Virus record (IMG/VR): IMGVR_UViG_3300010389_000038
Location: 1-42,440 of that record
Length of the DNA: 42,440 nucleotides
Strand: one strand, 5' to 3'
Source of the DNA: a virus
The position numbers and the translations under genes were made by a program. Numbering within the stretch: position 1 is the first letter of the stretch; every line of letters begins with the position of its first letter. Below, piece after piece: positions 19,282-29,700 of the stretch. Under the pieces are notes generated by a model. It saw nothing but the letters and a program-made list of their open reading frames with translations. It did not search any database and was not told the DNA's origin.

Positions 19282-21303
19282 CTATTGAACTTGATATGAA
19301 CCGGCGATATAAACCTGATTGTCGTTTGCGCCATTGCCAAAGTCATCCACGTCCATTCTTACTGGGCTGTCTCCAATAGTTGCATTCATTTTGTAGATGT
19401 AAATTTCAGTTGAGTTGCCTAGAACCCACGCCATGTAAGGATTATCGCCAGCAGGAAAATTGGATGAATATACGCTCACAGCTTGAGGTGTTGTTGTTCT
19501 TGAGGTAAAAGGCAAACCTGCAACGTTAACATTTCCGCTTGCATTGCTTACGCCCAAATCGTCAGTCCGAAGTCTGAGCCTAAAATGGCAAACATCTCCG
19601 ATCCTTATATAGTTGCCGTCCTGCATATCATAAGTTGGGTCCCATCCCCCAGCAGCTGGGTCATATTCTGGCGTGAATGTTCCTTCTTCATATTCATCCA
19701 TCACATATGTTCCACCATCAAAACTTAGGCCAACTGGAAAGTTCACATAAGTTTCATATGCTTGCATTACAGTTGTCGGGGTAACTGGCGTTCCACTTGT
19801 GACATTTGACTTGACTTCGAACTCAATATTGGCGTTGCTAGTTGAGTCTGTATTGACAGATATCCGCGCAGCATTGCCGGTTTGATCAGGCGTCCCACTG
19901 CGATGGTTAAATGTTACGTTTGCGTTTCCATAACCGTCATTAACTGTTAAAGCTGCAGCCCCACCGCCTTCACCAACTTCCCAATAACTGCCAGTCGTTG
20001 AATATCCGCCAGTGCCGGTATCATTGTCATCTGATCTAACAAATGATGAAGCGTGAAGGTTATCAACAGTGTCGGCGTTATCTGCGCTGGTGGCATTAGT
20101 CGCGTTTGAAACAGTGCCAGTCCAAGTGCCAGTAAGCGTTCCACCGGCTGAACTCGTGGCTAACTTTAAATCACCGTCGTAGTAAAGATCTGTTGCCCCG
20201 TTTTTAGTGTGTTTTAAAGCCCAATGGTTATTAGTGTCGTCATAAAGGCCAAAAGTAGTGCCGTTATCCATAAATACAGCACTGGCGTCGATTGCATAAC
20301 CTGAGTACCCACCAGTTGCGCCACCTGTAACTTTTACGGAACCATAAGTGCCGGTTGAATCAGTAATCGTTCCACCGCCGGTAACAGCGAAACTTGGTGC
20401 AGTAAGTGTTCCGGTAGTTGAATCAGACGCATCACTGCGTAAAAATTGGCTCGCTTCAAACCCGTCAACAGTATCGGCATCAAGGTTTGTTGAGTCAACT
20501 GAAAATGTAATTCGACCCAAGCCAGTATCACCTGCGCCGAGGTTGGTAATGTTGATGTTGCTGCCAGCCTCGACGTTTGCACCGTCAAGAACAGTTACGG
20601 CCGCACCTGTTACACCCTGCGCTGTGCGGTAAACAATAAGGCCCTGAGATGTATCAAAGCTAAGTTCACCATTTGAGCCAAGGTCGCTTTTTTCCTTGTT
20701 AGGTAGTTCAATCTTTGTATTTACAGTAATAGTGTCGCCGTCAACAGTAGTTGCATCGACAGTGGTGGCAGTGATTGTGCCGTTTACATCAAGTGCAGAT
20801 GAAGGTGATGCTTGGCCAATGCCGACATTTCCTGAAGGATCGACTACAAGCCTTTGAGTACCTGCGGTGGAAATTGCAACGTTGTCGTCTGCAGGCGAAA
20901 AAATACCGGTGTTAGTGTCTCCGTCAAATGCAACATCAGGTGCTGCGGCACTGCCAGCATCATCCAACAACAGCTGACCAGTAAGCGTTCCACCGGCCAA
21001 AGGTAGTGACGAGGAACTGGCCCAGGTGGTTCCATCCCAAATTTTGAGGATTGCCGGTGTGGTGCTTGTATCAAGCCAAGCTTCGCCGATTGAATTGCCT
21101 GTAGATCCACCAGTAGCTGGTGAACTGTTTGGTGCAGACGTTCCAACCGCGATTGGACCTACTTTGCGGATAGTGCCGCCTGCATCTTTAAAAAATAGAC
21201 CGGGCTCTGTTGCGTTGGTATTTAGAGCAATTTGCCCATCAGACAACCCTGCAGCAGTGGGGCGCTTGTTTGCGGTATTGGACCGCACGTTTTGAAGTGC
21301 CAT
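19282..21303 (-). CDS. Tail fibre-like protein (673 aa)
   Basis: Probable receptor-binding or side fibre subunit. The N-terminus MALQNVRSNTANKRPTAAGL with DGQIALNTNATEPGLFFKD is a common phage tail-fibre attachment pattern. The middle has Ser/Thr/Gly-rich beta repeats (DGDTNTGIFSPADDNVAIST, GNVGIGQASPSSALDVNGT) typical of trimeric fibres. The C-terminal part (about 545-673) is a different, less repetitive domain (YDMQDGNYIRIGDVCHFRLR) that is the likely tip. A GGCGC-AAAA-GCGCC hairpin (21312-21325) lies just upstream of the start. Confidence 0.83.
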   Translation of the reverse strand: MALQNVRSNTANKRPTAAGLSDGQIALNTNATEPGLFFKDAGGTIRKVGPIAVGTSAPNSSPATGGSTGNSIGEAWLDTSTTPAILKIWDGTTWASSSSLPLAGGTLTGQLLLDDAGSAAAPDVAFDGDTNTGIFSPADDNVAISTAGTQRLVVDPSGNVGIGQASPSSALDVNGTITATTVDATTVDGDTITVNTKIELPNKEKSDLGSNGELSFDTSQGLIVYRTAQGVTGAAVTVLDGANVEAGSNINITNLGAGDTGLGRITFSVDSTNLDADTVDGFEASQFLRSDASDSTTGTLTAPSFAVTGGGTITDSTGTYGSVKVTGGATGGYSGYAIDASAVFMDNGTTFGLYDDTNNHWALKHTKNGATDLYYDGDLKLATSSAGGTLTGTWTGTVSNATNATSADNADTVDNLHASSFVRSDDNDTGTGGYSTTGSYWEVGEGGGAAALTVNDGYGNANVTFNHRSGTPDQTGNAARISVNTDSTSNANIEFEVKSNVTSGTPVTPTTVMQAYETYVNFPVGLSFDGGTYVMDEYEEGTFTPEYDPAAGGWDPTYDMQDGNYIRIGDVCHFRLRLRTDDLGVSNASGNVNVAGLPFTSRTTTPQAVSVYSSNFPAGDNPYMAWVLGNSTEIYIYKMNATIGDSPVRMDVDDFGNGANDNQVYIAGSYQVQ

Positions 21304-21352
21304 TCCTTAACGGCGCAAAAGCGCCCGGATTTAACTTTATTTATTTTAGGCG

Positions 21353-24300
21353 TCAGTAAGTTCCGTCATCCAGCTGTGAAGTCAGGGCAACAGTTCCAGA
21401 AGCGTTTTGGAACGTCACGGTCCTATCGGCAGTGGGGTCTTCCACAGTCAAAGTAGTTTCAAAATTGTCGGGCGACGGACCTTCGAACCGGAACGTACCA
21501 GTCTCACTGATGGTGACAATGCCTGTAATTTCGCCACCGGCTTTGGGGAGGGCCGCGTCAGCAACTACCTTGGTGACGCGAACTGCGTTGGCAGTCGCGG
21601 CCTGGGCAACAGACGTAGAAGTTGTGGTGTCGTTGAGTTGAACAGCACCGACGACTGAAGTTGTGGCCGCAACGATCTTGCTGCCTGAAATTGCAGCACT
21701 GCCGCTGATGTCGGCATTGACAATCGAGCCTGCGGCAATCGCGGTTACGCCGCTATTACTGATCGTTACGTCGCCAGTAACTGCGGTGGCGGTTGGTACG
21801 TTTGAACTATTGCCGATGACTAAGTGGCCGCTGGTCAAAGTGGCGAGTTTGCTATAGGAGATGCCTGCGGCAGCAGAGATGTCAGCATTGACGATCGTTC
21901 CATCCAGAAGCATCGTCGAGGTGACGGTGCCTGTGTCTCCAGTCGTTACGACGGTTCCCGAAACATCAGGGAAGTTGATGGTGCGGTCGGCGGTTGGGTC
22001 GACAACACCAATCGTTGTTTCTGCTGTGTTGGCAGTTGCACCCTCAAACAACAGCGAACCGGTTTCACCGATGTGCAATTCACCGGTAATTGTTCCACCG
22101 GCTTTGGGCAGTTTTTCGGTGTCGAGTTCGGTGATTGCTGTTTGTACGTTTGTTGATGCAATAGAGCCTTGCGGCGTGTAGCTGATATTTGACGCTTGCT
22201 GAGAGGCGATAAATGTGGATACCTCCAGGCGGTCGTAAGTAGATCCGTTGGAAAGGATAATGTCCGGTGGGTTTAGTGCTACAGCCGGGGCGGGGGCCGT
22301 TCCAGTACCGGCGACACTGACGACCAAGTAGTACTTGAGGTTGTCGGCGCTGGCGGCGGGTAGTGCGGAACCGGCTGTAAAACCGGCGGCTTGACCGGCA
22401 GTCGTTACAGAAGCAATAGTGTTGGTGTTGGCGTCGTAGGTTCCGCCGTAAATAATTTCACCACTGGTAATGGTGACAGGCTGGTAAGCGTTGCCGTCGT
22501 AGATATAAAGGTCTTCATTACGAGAATCGAAGAAAAACTGACCTTTGTAATCAGCAGCAGGGAAAACAACAATGCCGCCACTATCATCCGCACCACCAAA
22601 CTTGGCGGTGGAGTTATCGGCCATCATCGTGCCGGTAATGTAATCAGCCGCAATGCGGCCAGCAGGCAATGTGCCGCTCGTTAGCTTATCTGCGCCGTGA
22701 TCTGGTACATCAGCTGCATCGAGGCTTGCACCTAGGGTGACGATTCCTTGCTCGTTGACTGTTACCTTCGTAAACGTTGCTTCGTTGGCAATTTGCGCTT
22801 GGTCTGGGATAAAGATATTGCCGGATGCGTCAACTTCTAGGCCGGAGGTCGCTGGAACGATCACCGCACCAGCGTCACTTGAGGTGGCGACAGGGAGGTC
22901 GGTTCCGCTTAGAGATCCTGAACCAGTGACTAAACCATGCTCATCAAATGTGATGAGTGGGGCGGTCCCTGGAGTAACGGCGTTGTTGATGCTGATGTCA
23001 CCGGCGGCATCCACGGTGAGGCCGGAATCGGTGGGGACTGAAACCGCGCCAATCGAGGTGGCCGTTGCTTCAGGAAGATCGGCGGCAACGAGTGCCGTGG
23101 TCCCCGTGATGTGGCCTTGAGCATCGAAAGTGATGCCGGAGGTTGTGTTTGGGGTGATGTCGTTTGTGTGGCCGATGCTGCCGGACGTCTTGTCGAGTCC
23201 TCGATCCAGGGCAGTTGAAATGACCTTGGCAGCTGTGACGGTGTCAGCTGAAAGCTTTGCACCATCAATGCCGTTGGCGACTTTTGCGTCGGTTACGGCG
23301 GCGTCAGCAATCTTGGCGGTGCTTACTGCCGAAGCGCTGATTTTGTCCTCGGTTACGGCGTTAGCTGCAATCTCTGTACTCTCGACGCAGTTTGAAGCCA
23401 GTTCTTGGTTGGTAATCGAGTTGAGTTCGATGTGAACTGAGCTGACACTGCGGTCTGCAATCGCTGGTCCAGTTACAGCATCAGCAGCTAATTTGGCGGC
23501 TGTAATAGAGGCATCAGTAATTTTTGCCCCTGGTATTGAGTTGTCGGTAAAATTTGTTTTTTCATAGCCGATAGTCCCGTCAATGATGTTACTGTTAGCA
23601 ACCGCATTTACGCCGATTTTTGCATTAGTTACGGCACCTGCGTTAATTTTTGCTGCTGTTACTGAGTTATCTGCGATTTCAGTTGTTGTTACAGCGTTTG
23701 CTGCAATAGCTGTTGAATCGATCGCTCCAACAGCAAATTTGCTGGTTGTAACTGCGCCATCGGCAATTTCATCTGTGCCAATAGCCCCGGCTTGAACCTT
23801 TGAACTATCAACAGAATCTGAAGCTAAAGCACTTGCCCCTACTGCACCATCGACGATTTTTGCACTTGTAATGCTGTCGTCTGCAAGGTTTGCCGTTGCG
23901 ACGGCAGCGCTACCAAGTGCTGCATTAACGACAGAGCCGTCGGCCAGTTTTGCAGAAGTGACTGCGTCATCGGCAATCTTGCTTTCGGTGATTCCGCTGT
24001 CCGCAATCTTTGCAGTCGTGACTGCATCTGAAGCTAAAGCACTTGCTCCTACCGAACCATCAACAATTTTTGCGCTCGTGACGCTATTGTCTGCAAGGTT
24101 TGCCGTTGCGACGGCAGCGATACCAAGTGCTGCATTAACGACAGACCCGTCGGCCAGTTTTGCAGAAGTGACTGCGTCATCAGAAATCTCAGTTGTGCCT
24201 ACTGCACCATCTTGAATTTTTGAACTATCAACAGAATCTAAAGCTAAAGCACTTGCTCCTACCGAACCATCAACAATTTTTGCTGCTGTTACTGCGTTGT

Positions 24301-24934
24301 CTGCAATTTCAATTGTTGTTACAGCGTTTGCTGCAATTGCTGTTGAATCGACTGCTCCAGTGGTGAACTTGCTGGTTGTAATTGCGCCATCAGAAATCTC
24401 AGTTGTGCCTACTGCACCATCTTGAATTTTTGAACTATCAACAGAATCTGAAGCTAAAGCACTTGCCCCTACTGCACCATCGACGATTTTTGCACTTGTA
24501 ATGCTGTCGTCTGCAAGATTTGCTGTTGCAACAGCGGCACTAGCAAGTGCTGCCGTAATAACAGAGCCATCGGCTAGTTTCGCAGATGTAATTGCATCAT
24601 CTGCAATTTTTGCTGTAGTGACGGCAGTATCTGCAATCTTTGCAGTTGTTACTGCGGCGTCGATGATGCCTGCAGTGACAACGGCGTTGTCTGCAATTTT
24701 GTCTGCGTTTACAGCATCGTTGGCCAGTTGGGTCGTGCCAACCTCGCCAGATACAAGTTTCGCTCCAGGGATTACACCATCGTCGATCAGGCTGACGACA
24801 CCGCCTTGTACTAGGTCTTTACTGCTGATCTTTTTAGTTTCACTTGCAGACGTGTCTTCAATAGGAAGAACGTCATCTGCGCCGAGATCAGCCTGCAGAA
24901 GTTCAGGAAGATCTACAATTTTTACGTCTGCCAC
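21353..24934 (-). CDS. Large repetitive tail fibre-like protein (1193 aa)
   Basis: After a short N-terminal anchor (MADVKIVDLPELLQADLGAD), some 450 residues consist of repeats of roughly 10-14 residues, of the type VTTAKIADDAITSAKLADGS, probably forming a long beta-helical or triple-stranded shaft. DNA repeats here include an 89-bp perfect pair and a 210-bp (70-codon) super-period. The C-terminal half contains other phage fibre modules (GGVVFPAAD-like, LPKAGGTITGELHIGETGSL twice in variant form). Host attachment is the likely role. It lies just downstream (in transcription) of minor tail proteins. Confidence 0.82.
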   Translation of the reverse strand: MADVKIVDLPELLQADLGADDVLPIEDTSASETKKISSKDLVQGGVVSLIDDGVIPGAKLVSGEVGTTQLANDAVNADKIADNAVVTAGIIDAAVTTAKIADTAVTTAKIADDAITSAKLADGSVITAALASAAVATANLADDSITSAKIVDGAVGASALASDSVDSSKIQDGAVGTTEISDGAITTSKFTTGAVDSTAIAANAVTTIEIADNAVTAAKIVDGSVGASALALDSVDSSKIQDGAVGTTEISDDAVTSAKLADGSVVNAALGIAAVATANLADNSVTSAKIVDGSVGASALASDAVTTAKIADSGITESKIADDAVTSAKLADGSVVNAALGSAAVATANLADDSITSAKIVDGAVGASALASDSVDSSKVQAGAIGTDEIADGAVTTSKFAVGAIDSTAIAANAVTTTEIADNSVTAAKINAGAVTNAKIGVNAVANSNIIDGTIGYEKTNFTDNSIPGAKITDASITAAKLAADAVTGPAIADRSVSSVHIELNSITNQELASNCVESTEIAANAVTEDKISASAVSTAKIADAAVTDAKVANGIDGAKLSADTVTAAKVISTALDRGLDKTSGSIGHTNDITPNTTSGITFDAQGHITGTTALVAADLPEATATSIGAVSVPTDSGLTVDAAGDISINNAVTPGTAPLITFDEHGLVTGSGSLSGTDLPVATSSDAGAVIVPATSGLEVDASGNIFIPDQAQIANEATFTKVTVNEQGIVTLGASLDAADVPDHGADKLTSGTLPAGRIAADYITGTMMADNSTAKFGGADDSGGIVVFPAADYKGQFFFDSRNEDLYIYDGNAYQPVTITSGEIIYGGTYDANTNTIASVTTAGQAAGFTAGSALPAASADNLKYYLVVSVAGTGTAPAPAVALNPPDIILSNGSTYDRLEVSTFIASQQASNISYTPQGSIASTNVQTAITELDTEKLPKAGGTITGELHIGETGSLLFEGATANTAETTIGVVDPTADRTINFPDVSGTVVTTGDTGTVTSTMLLDGTIVNADISAAAGISYSKLATLTSGHLVIGNSSNVPTATAVTGDVTISNSGVTAIAAGSIVNADISGSAAISGSKIVAATTSVVGAVQLNDTTTSTSVAQAATANAVRVTKVVADAALPKAGGEITGIVTISETGTFRFEGPSPDNFETTLTVEDPTADRTVTFQNASGTVALTSQLDDGTY
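23799..23887. repeat. 89-bp perfect direct repeat in tail fibre gene, copy 1
   Basis: Identical to 24429-24517, exactly 630 bp away (three 210-bp periods). Part of it recurs imperfectly one period along (near 24009-24098). Confidence 0.88.
24429..24517. repeat. 89-bp perfect direct repeat in tail fibre gene, copy 2
   Basis: Second copy of 23799-23887. The repeats keep the reading frame because 210 and 630 are multiples of three. Confidence 0.88.
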
Positions 24935-24941
24935 GATCGAC

Positions 24942-24960
24942 TGATCTCACTACGAGATCA
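24942..24960. other. Hairpin between tail genes
   Basis: TGATCTC-ACTAC-GAGATCA, a perfect 7-bp stem in the 35-bp gap between the tail gene ending at 24970 and the fibre gene starting at 24934. No U-run follows on the - strand, so it is probably an mRNA processing or stability element. Confidence 0.5.
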
Positions 24961-24969
24961 TTCTAGGCT

Positions 24970-25911
24970 TTAGAAATCAGTAAGCAGTGTGCCCGCCCCA
25001 GTCTCTTGATATTGACCCAATGAAAGTGTATCACCGCTAAAGGTAGTGATGCCCCTTCCAATATCGTCTTGGGTTTTCAGCTTGATAGTTCCTGTAGTTA
25101 CAAAATCAGCCACAAGTTCAATCGCTGCACCTGCTGCGAAATTTAAAGCTGCTGAAGTAATCCGAGCAGTGCACTCATAAAAAATCAAATCTGCGTTGGC
25201 ATCTGCTGTGCCGTAAGGTTTTGGACCTTCAGGTACAACATAAAATCGACCCAAAAATTCACTACCTAGTTCGGTTCGCAGTACAAGCTGACTAATGAAA
25301 TACGGCAATTCAATTAGTTCGCTGGCAGTGGCGCTGTATGCAGGATCGCCAGAATTTACTTTGTAATCAAAAAAGGCTGTTAAACGGCCGTTTCCAGAAA
25401 TCAAACCTGAAGTGGATCTGCGAAAATCGTCGGAAAGAGCTGTAGTGTCAACTGCTTCCCTTTCTGTGTTCAATTCGTAGGAAACCACTTGACCTAAAAG
25501 CTTGTATGCAGTTCCCTGAAGTCTTATAATAACATCCGCTTCTGTATACAAATTTTTAACAAGACCTATCCGATCGTCTGCAGTATTATTAACTGCTGAC
25601 ACATAATTGTGAAAGAAATATACGCCGCCTGCATTGTCTACATGAACGTACCCCACGAATTTGGCTTTTGATTCATAGCCCTCAAGAAAACGTAAAGTAT
25701 AACCAAAATATTTGTCTCGATGAACCATCTCTATTCGGTCGCCTGTAACGAGAGGCAAAATCCCGCTTGGGGTTCCCAACTTTGTAAATACCAGCCGTTT
25801 TCTTGAGACGTTTATGTCACTATTCGCCACAAAAGCCTCAAACTTTTCCACTCTTGCCGCGTTGGAGCGGCGAAGTTCTACTTTGCCCTGCTCACCTAGT
25901 AAGACAGCCAT
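24970..25911 (-). CDS. Putative minor tail / tail-tube-like protein (313 aa)
   Basis: Beta-rich structural protein. The C-terminal 150 residues (LISGNGRLTAFFDYKVN, LVLRTELGSEFLGRFYVVPE, IELVADFVTTGTIKLKT) show a pattern I associate with tail-tube-fold proteins of cyanophages and related prophages. It shares the start MAV..GE/QNGKV with the next upstream gene, whose stop overlaps its start, which suggests that both have related folds. The exact place in the tail is unknown. Confidence 0.6.
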   Translation of the reverse strand: MAVLLGEQGKVELRRSNAARVEKFEAFVANSDINVSRKRLVFTKLGTPSGILPLVTGDRIEMVHRDKYFGYTLRFLEGYESKAKFVGYVHVDNAGGVYFFHNYVSAVNNTADDRIGLVKNLYTEADVIIRLQGTAYKLLGQVVSYELNTEREAVDTTALSDDFRRSTSGLISGNGRLTAFFDYKVNSGDPAYSATASELIELPYFISQLVLRTELGSEFLGRFYVVPEGPKPYGTADANADLIFYECTARITSAALNFAAGAAIELVADFVTTGTIKLKTQDDIGRGITTFSGDTLSLGQYQETGAGTLLTDF

Positions 25912-26303
25912 TACAGTTGAAGGGTCTGGTAATCTCCGGTCATAGTAAAGCTTAGATCAGCAGTCATAACATCGCCTACAGTGCAAGTCACATTGACTGA
26001 AGTAATGTAAGCTTCAAAATCAATATCTTTGCTTCCATAACGAAGTTCAAGCCGGTGAGCAGTAGGCGTTCCAGTAGTCAAACTTTTTCCGAGGATAGTT
26101 TTAAGCGTGTTGTTATCGTCGTGGTACATGATTGTTGCCGTTGCAGTCGCACTTTTTAAACCTGGTACATACTTTCTTGCGTCATCACCAAGATCAGTCG
26201 TTTCCAAGGTGTCTACAGTTCCCGTAAACGCCCAGTTACGCACATTCACTTGGGTCTGTCCATTAAAGACAAGAACTCCGTTTTGCCCGGTAAAGACAGC
26301 CAT
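25911..26303 (-). CDS. Putative tail-tube-like minor tail protein (130 aa)
   Basis: VLVFNGQTQVNVRNWAFTGT then VDTLETTDLGDDARKYVPG and SATATATIMYHDDNN resemble the core of phage tail-tube proteins (strand, ETT..GD segment, then beta-hairpin). Since a longer major tail protein is encoded at 35421-36191, this one is probably a distal or minor tail component with the same fold. Its stop overlaps the next ATG. Confidence 0.6.
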   Translation of the reverse strand: MAVFTGQNGVLVFNGQTQVNVRNWAFTGTVDTLETTDLGDDARKYVPGLKSATATATIMYHDDNNTLKTILGKSLTTGTPTAHRLELRYGSKDIDFEAYITSVNVTCTVGDVMTADLSFTMTGDYQTLQL

Positions 26304-26336
26304 GATGTGTGCCGGTAAGTGGCCAGTGCTTCAATT

Positions 26337-26774
26337 CTAGCCGTCCAGGTAGGCGTTAAAACTACACTCGACTGACGACACGCCTGGGAAGACGCTGGTG
26401 ACTTTGGGTGGTTCGGTGTAGCGCCACCGCAAGCCTCCTGGCTGGCCAGCAAGATAACCCTTTAAAGTGGGGGTCGTTAAGTTAAAAACGCCGCTTTCTG
26501 CATCTAAACCGTTTAGTACCGGGTCGCCGTTAGCAAAAAATACGTAGTCCCAGTCGTCATTGACACTGATGTAGTTTTCTATAATTTCTTCGACTTTGTC
26601 GTTGGTGATATTTTGGAAGGACAACGTTAGCTTTGCATTGACACGTTTGTTGCTGTAACGCATCACACTGGTTGCGCCGTTCTGTGCCTCGAATACGGTC
26701 TGAGGAAACGTACCAGGGTCGAATGACCTGGCTGAAGGTGTTATTTGAGGGAACCGGCGCGGTTTATTAGCCAC
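26337..26774 (-). CDS. Putative minor tail protein (145 aa)
   Basis: Beta-rich protein (RYSNKRVNAKLTLSFQNITN, GGLRWRYTEPPKVTSVFPGV) in the tail-tip cluster. Its start overlaps the end of the tail-tip gene by 8 nt. The family is not recognised with certainty; the role is inferred from position. Confidence 0.55.
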   Translation of the reverse strand: MANKPRRFPQITPSARSFDPGTFPQTVFEAQNGATSVMRYSNKRVNAKLTLSFQNITNDKVEEIIENYISVNDDWDYVFFANGDPVLNGLDAESGVFNLTTPTLKGYLAGQPGGLRWRYTEPPKVTSVFPGVSSVECSFNAYLDG

Positions 26775-29700
26775 GAATAGAGAAGTCTGCGTTACCCCAT
26801 TCTAAGATTCGTAGTCTGCCTTGATCGTCAAGTGGTACTTCCGAACCACTCAGCTCGACGAGTCCTTCTTCTGCATAGGAAAGGGTTTCAACCTTGTACA
26901 TGCGGTTAGTTGTAGTGGTGTTTTTAATGCTGAAGACCGTGCCGAAAAACTTAGCTTGCTTTGCTTTACCACTCTTGACGGTCATGGTGGATTCTTGCAC
27001 CGTGGTTTTTCCGGGCTCCCAGTGGAACACGCTGTAGTTTCCGTCCGCTAAAGCTGTACGAGCAAAAACTGTCCCGTCTGGTGCGATGCTGCCTGTGTTG
27101 AAACGGCTGGTGTGGGTGGCTTCACTGACTACACGGAAATACTCACCTGGTTCGAGTCCCATCGCAGCTTGTGGTGTTGTTTCAAACTTGATGCCGTGAG
27201 AGACGTGTTTACGTACCAGCAATGCGTACTTTGCAAAGCGGATCGAGTGAGTACGGCTGGCACAAAAGCCGCTAAGGTCGAACGTTTCTTCTGGAAGCTT
27301 GTCTAATTCTTCTTGTCTGATCTCTTTCCCGTTGGCGTCTGTGAGTGCGGTTACGGTTACGGAACGAACTTCTGGGAAGCCGTTTTCGACATCCTGTCTG
27401 TAGAGAACTGTGGCCCGGAACATTTGGCGCTCTTCTGGTGTCAAAAAGCTCACCTGCATCTTTCGGATGTTGCCGTCCGTGAAAAGGGCTTTTGCTTTTA
27501 CCTTTTGATTGAAGTCGATTTCATAGTTTGTTTTGTATGGGACAGATGGTGCCAAACTAAAACGACCTCCACGAATCGTGAAGTCAAGCAAGTTGTAGGC
27601 CGCGTTCTGGAAGATGAACTCACGGAGATTCTGTGGTTCGCTGATGACACCGTTCCAGAAAAAACCGTTGGCCTTGCAGAACTGCGCTGCTTTAGCCATT
27701 TCCCAGGTGTCCACTTGGTCTTTGCCAACGGTTCCGCCAGCACCAAAGGTTGGATCAGTTAAAAGAGCGTGGGCAATTTCGGGGAAGCAGTCGGAAGCAC
27801 TGTTACCAGTGATATAACCAGAGTTGACAGCATCGGGATTAAGCCGGTCAATCTGGATCCCTTTCTTTATGTAGGCAGAGAACTCGCCGAAACTTGACCA
27901 CTCTTTTCCACTGGCTAAGCGGATACCAGCGATTGCAAGGTTTGCATATGTTGCAGGTGTTTCAGTCTTTTGCAACTCGTTTACATAAGCAATCGAGTGC
28001 TCTGGTCCGTTGAAGTGGCTCCCTTCTTCAGCGTCATACATGTAATAATCTGCGATTGCATTTCTAGGGTTTAAGTTTTTGCCGTCTTCAAACTGCTGCT
28101 CAATGCCGTCAACTTTAATCGTAAATCTATTTGAGTATCCGGGAATCTGGAACCTAAGTTGGTCCCCTACTTTGTAGTCCTGGCCACCGTTACGAACACT
28201 CCAAATAGCTGCATCTCTACCGCCCGATACCTGCCAGTAAGAGTAGTTCAAACTTAAACCAGAACCCGACCCATCGGTCGGTGAAAGGCTGCCTCTTTTA
28301 GTGGGAGGTAAGGTAGCACGTTCCCATTTTTGTTCTGTTATTTCGTAGCGAATAGTATTGCGCCCATTTGATTCTTTGTCTCCGTTTACATACCGGGTGT
28401 TTTTGCTGTCTTTTACAGGGCCGCCATTCCAGTACTTTTCAACACCGGTGACTTTACCGCTATTGTCTACCCTCTCGATGTAGTAGTTAGATCCATCGTA
28501 TCGAGTTTCTTTGGCTACCCACTGGTATTCACTAGGTGGTGTGTGGTATGACGTCGGTGATACATCAGTAACTTGACCTGGTTTAACTTCAGGTGGTTTA
28601 CCTCTAAACCACTCTGGATTTTCTGTGTAAACATTTGAAAGCGTTATTTTTTTACCGCTGTAAAAGACTCGATAGCCGTTGTGGGAAAATTGGTCGGTAC
28701 TCGTTCCATCCATTAGCAGTACACCTCTACCACTACTACTACTATAATACTTTAATACATAGTTTCCGCCGACAGGCACAAAACGGTATTCATATTGATC
28801 GCGTCCAGGTGGATAAATGCGAATGTAATTAAACTGTTCTCTAGGTGATTGACCACGAACGCAAAAAACCTTCTTATCGTTAATCGATACCCATTTATCG
28901 TCGCCAATCCGTCGAGCCTGCAGAATGAAAAAACTTAGTCTGGTGACGTACTTACTCATGCCGCCCAAGCTGATGTTGCCGTTTTCTTTTTCAAATTTTT
29001 CGATAGTTTTAGAACTTGGCTCTGTATTTACATTGGGAAAACCGTTAATTTTGCGCCAAACGATGGATTTCAGGCCAATTTCAGTTGCATCGCAGGCTCT
29101 ATTGTTAGTTACCGCTCCAACTGAAGCACGTAAAAGTGTTGGTTTTTCGTATGGGTAATTTGTGTCTGCGATTCCTTCGATTTCGACAGTCTGCATTGCA
29201 GCATCTAAACTGTCGCCATCGAAGTACTCAGAAACTTTAAATGTATAGGTTTTATCAGTTCCTGGTTCCCATAGACGATCACGACCGCTAGTGCATTTAG
29301 CCAAACACGCACCAATCGTGTACTGCTCCCCTACAGATAGTGCCTCGTCGATGTCAATTCTGCGTCGGTCAATCGACTGCCTCACATCTTCTGTGCCCCA
29401 GGTGCCGTAGGCGTCGTCATCTACAGTATCCTCCGCAATTTTGTATTCAAATGTCCTGTTGCTGTTGTTCCTTGAGGTAAGCGCGGCGTAAACGGGAAAG
29501 TCTGCTTTTACCTTATCTTTTTTGGCTCGTGCCGCCTCTTTAGGCTCTTTACTAAGAGAACTTTGAACAAGAACAAGCTCATAGTTGACCTTATACCTCA
29601 TTCCGTTGGGAAACGGGGAGTAAACGCCAAATTCTGTTTGTGAAGATGGGGTACGCGCTCCAGAAAAATACTTTTCCCATTGTGTTTTTTTGAGGCCTTC

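Noticed and set aside
23799-24517. CRISPR-like appearance of regular repeats
   Set aside because: The repeats are in-frame coding repeats of a tail fibre; there are no unique spacers of constant length.
24501-24944. Several long rightward frames opposite the repetitive tail fibre
   Set aside because: They mirror the repeat codons (Ala/Ser/Val-rich) and have no initiation signals.
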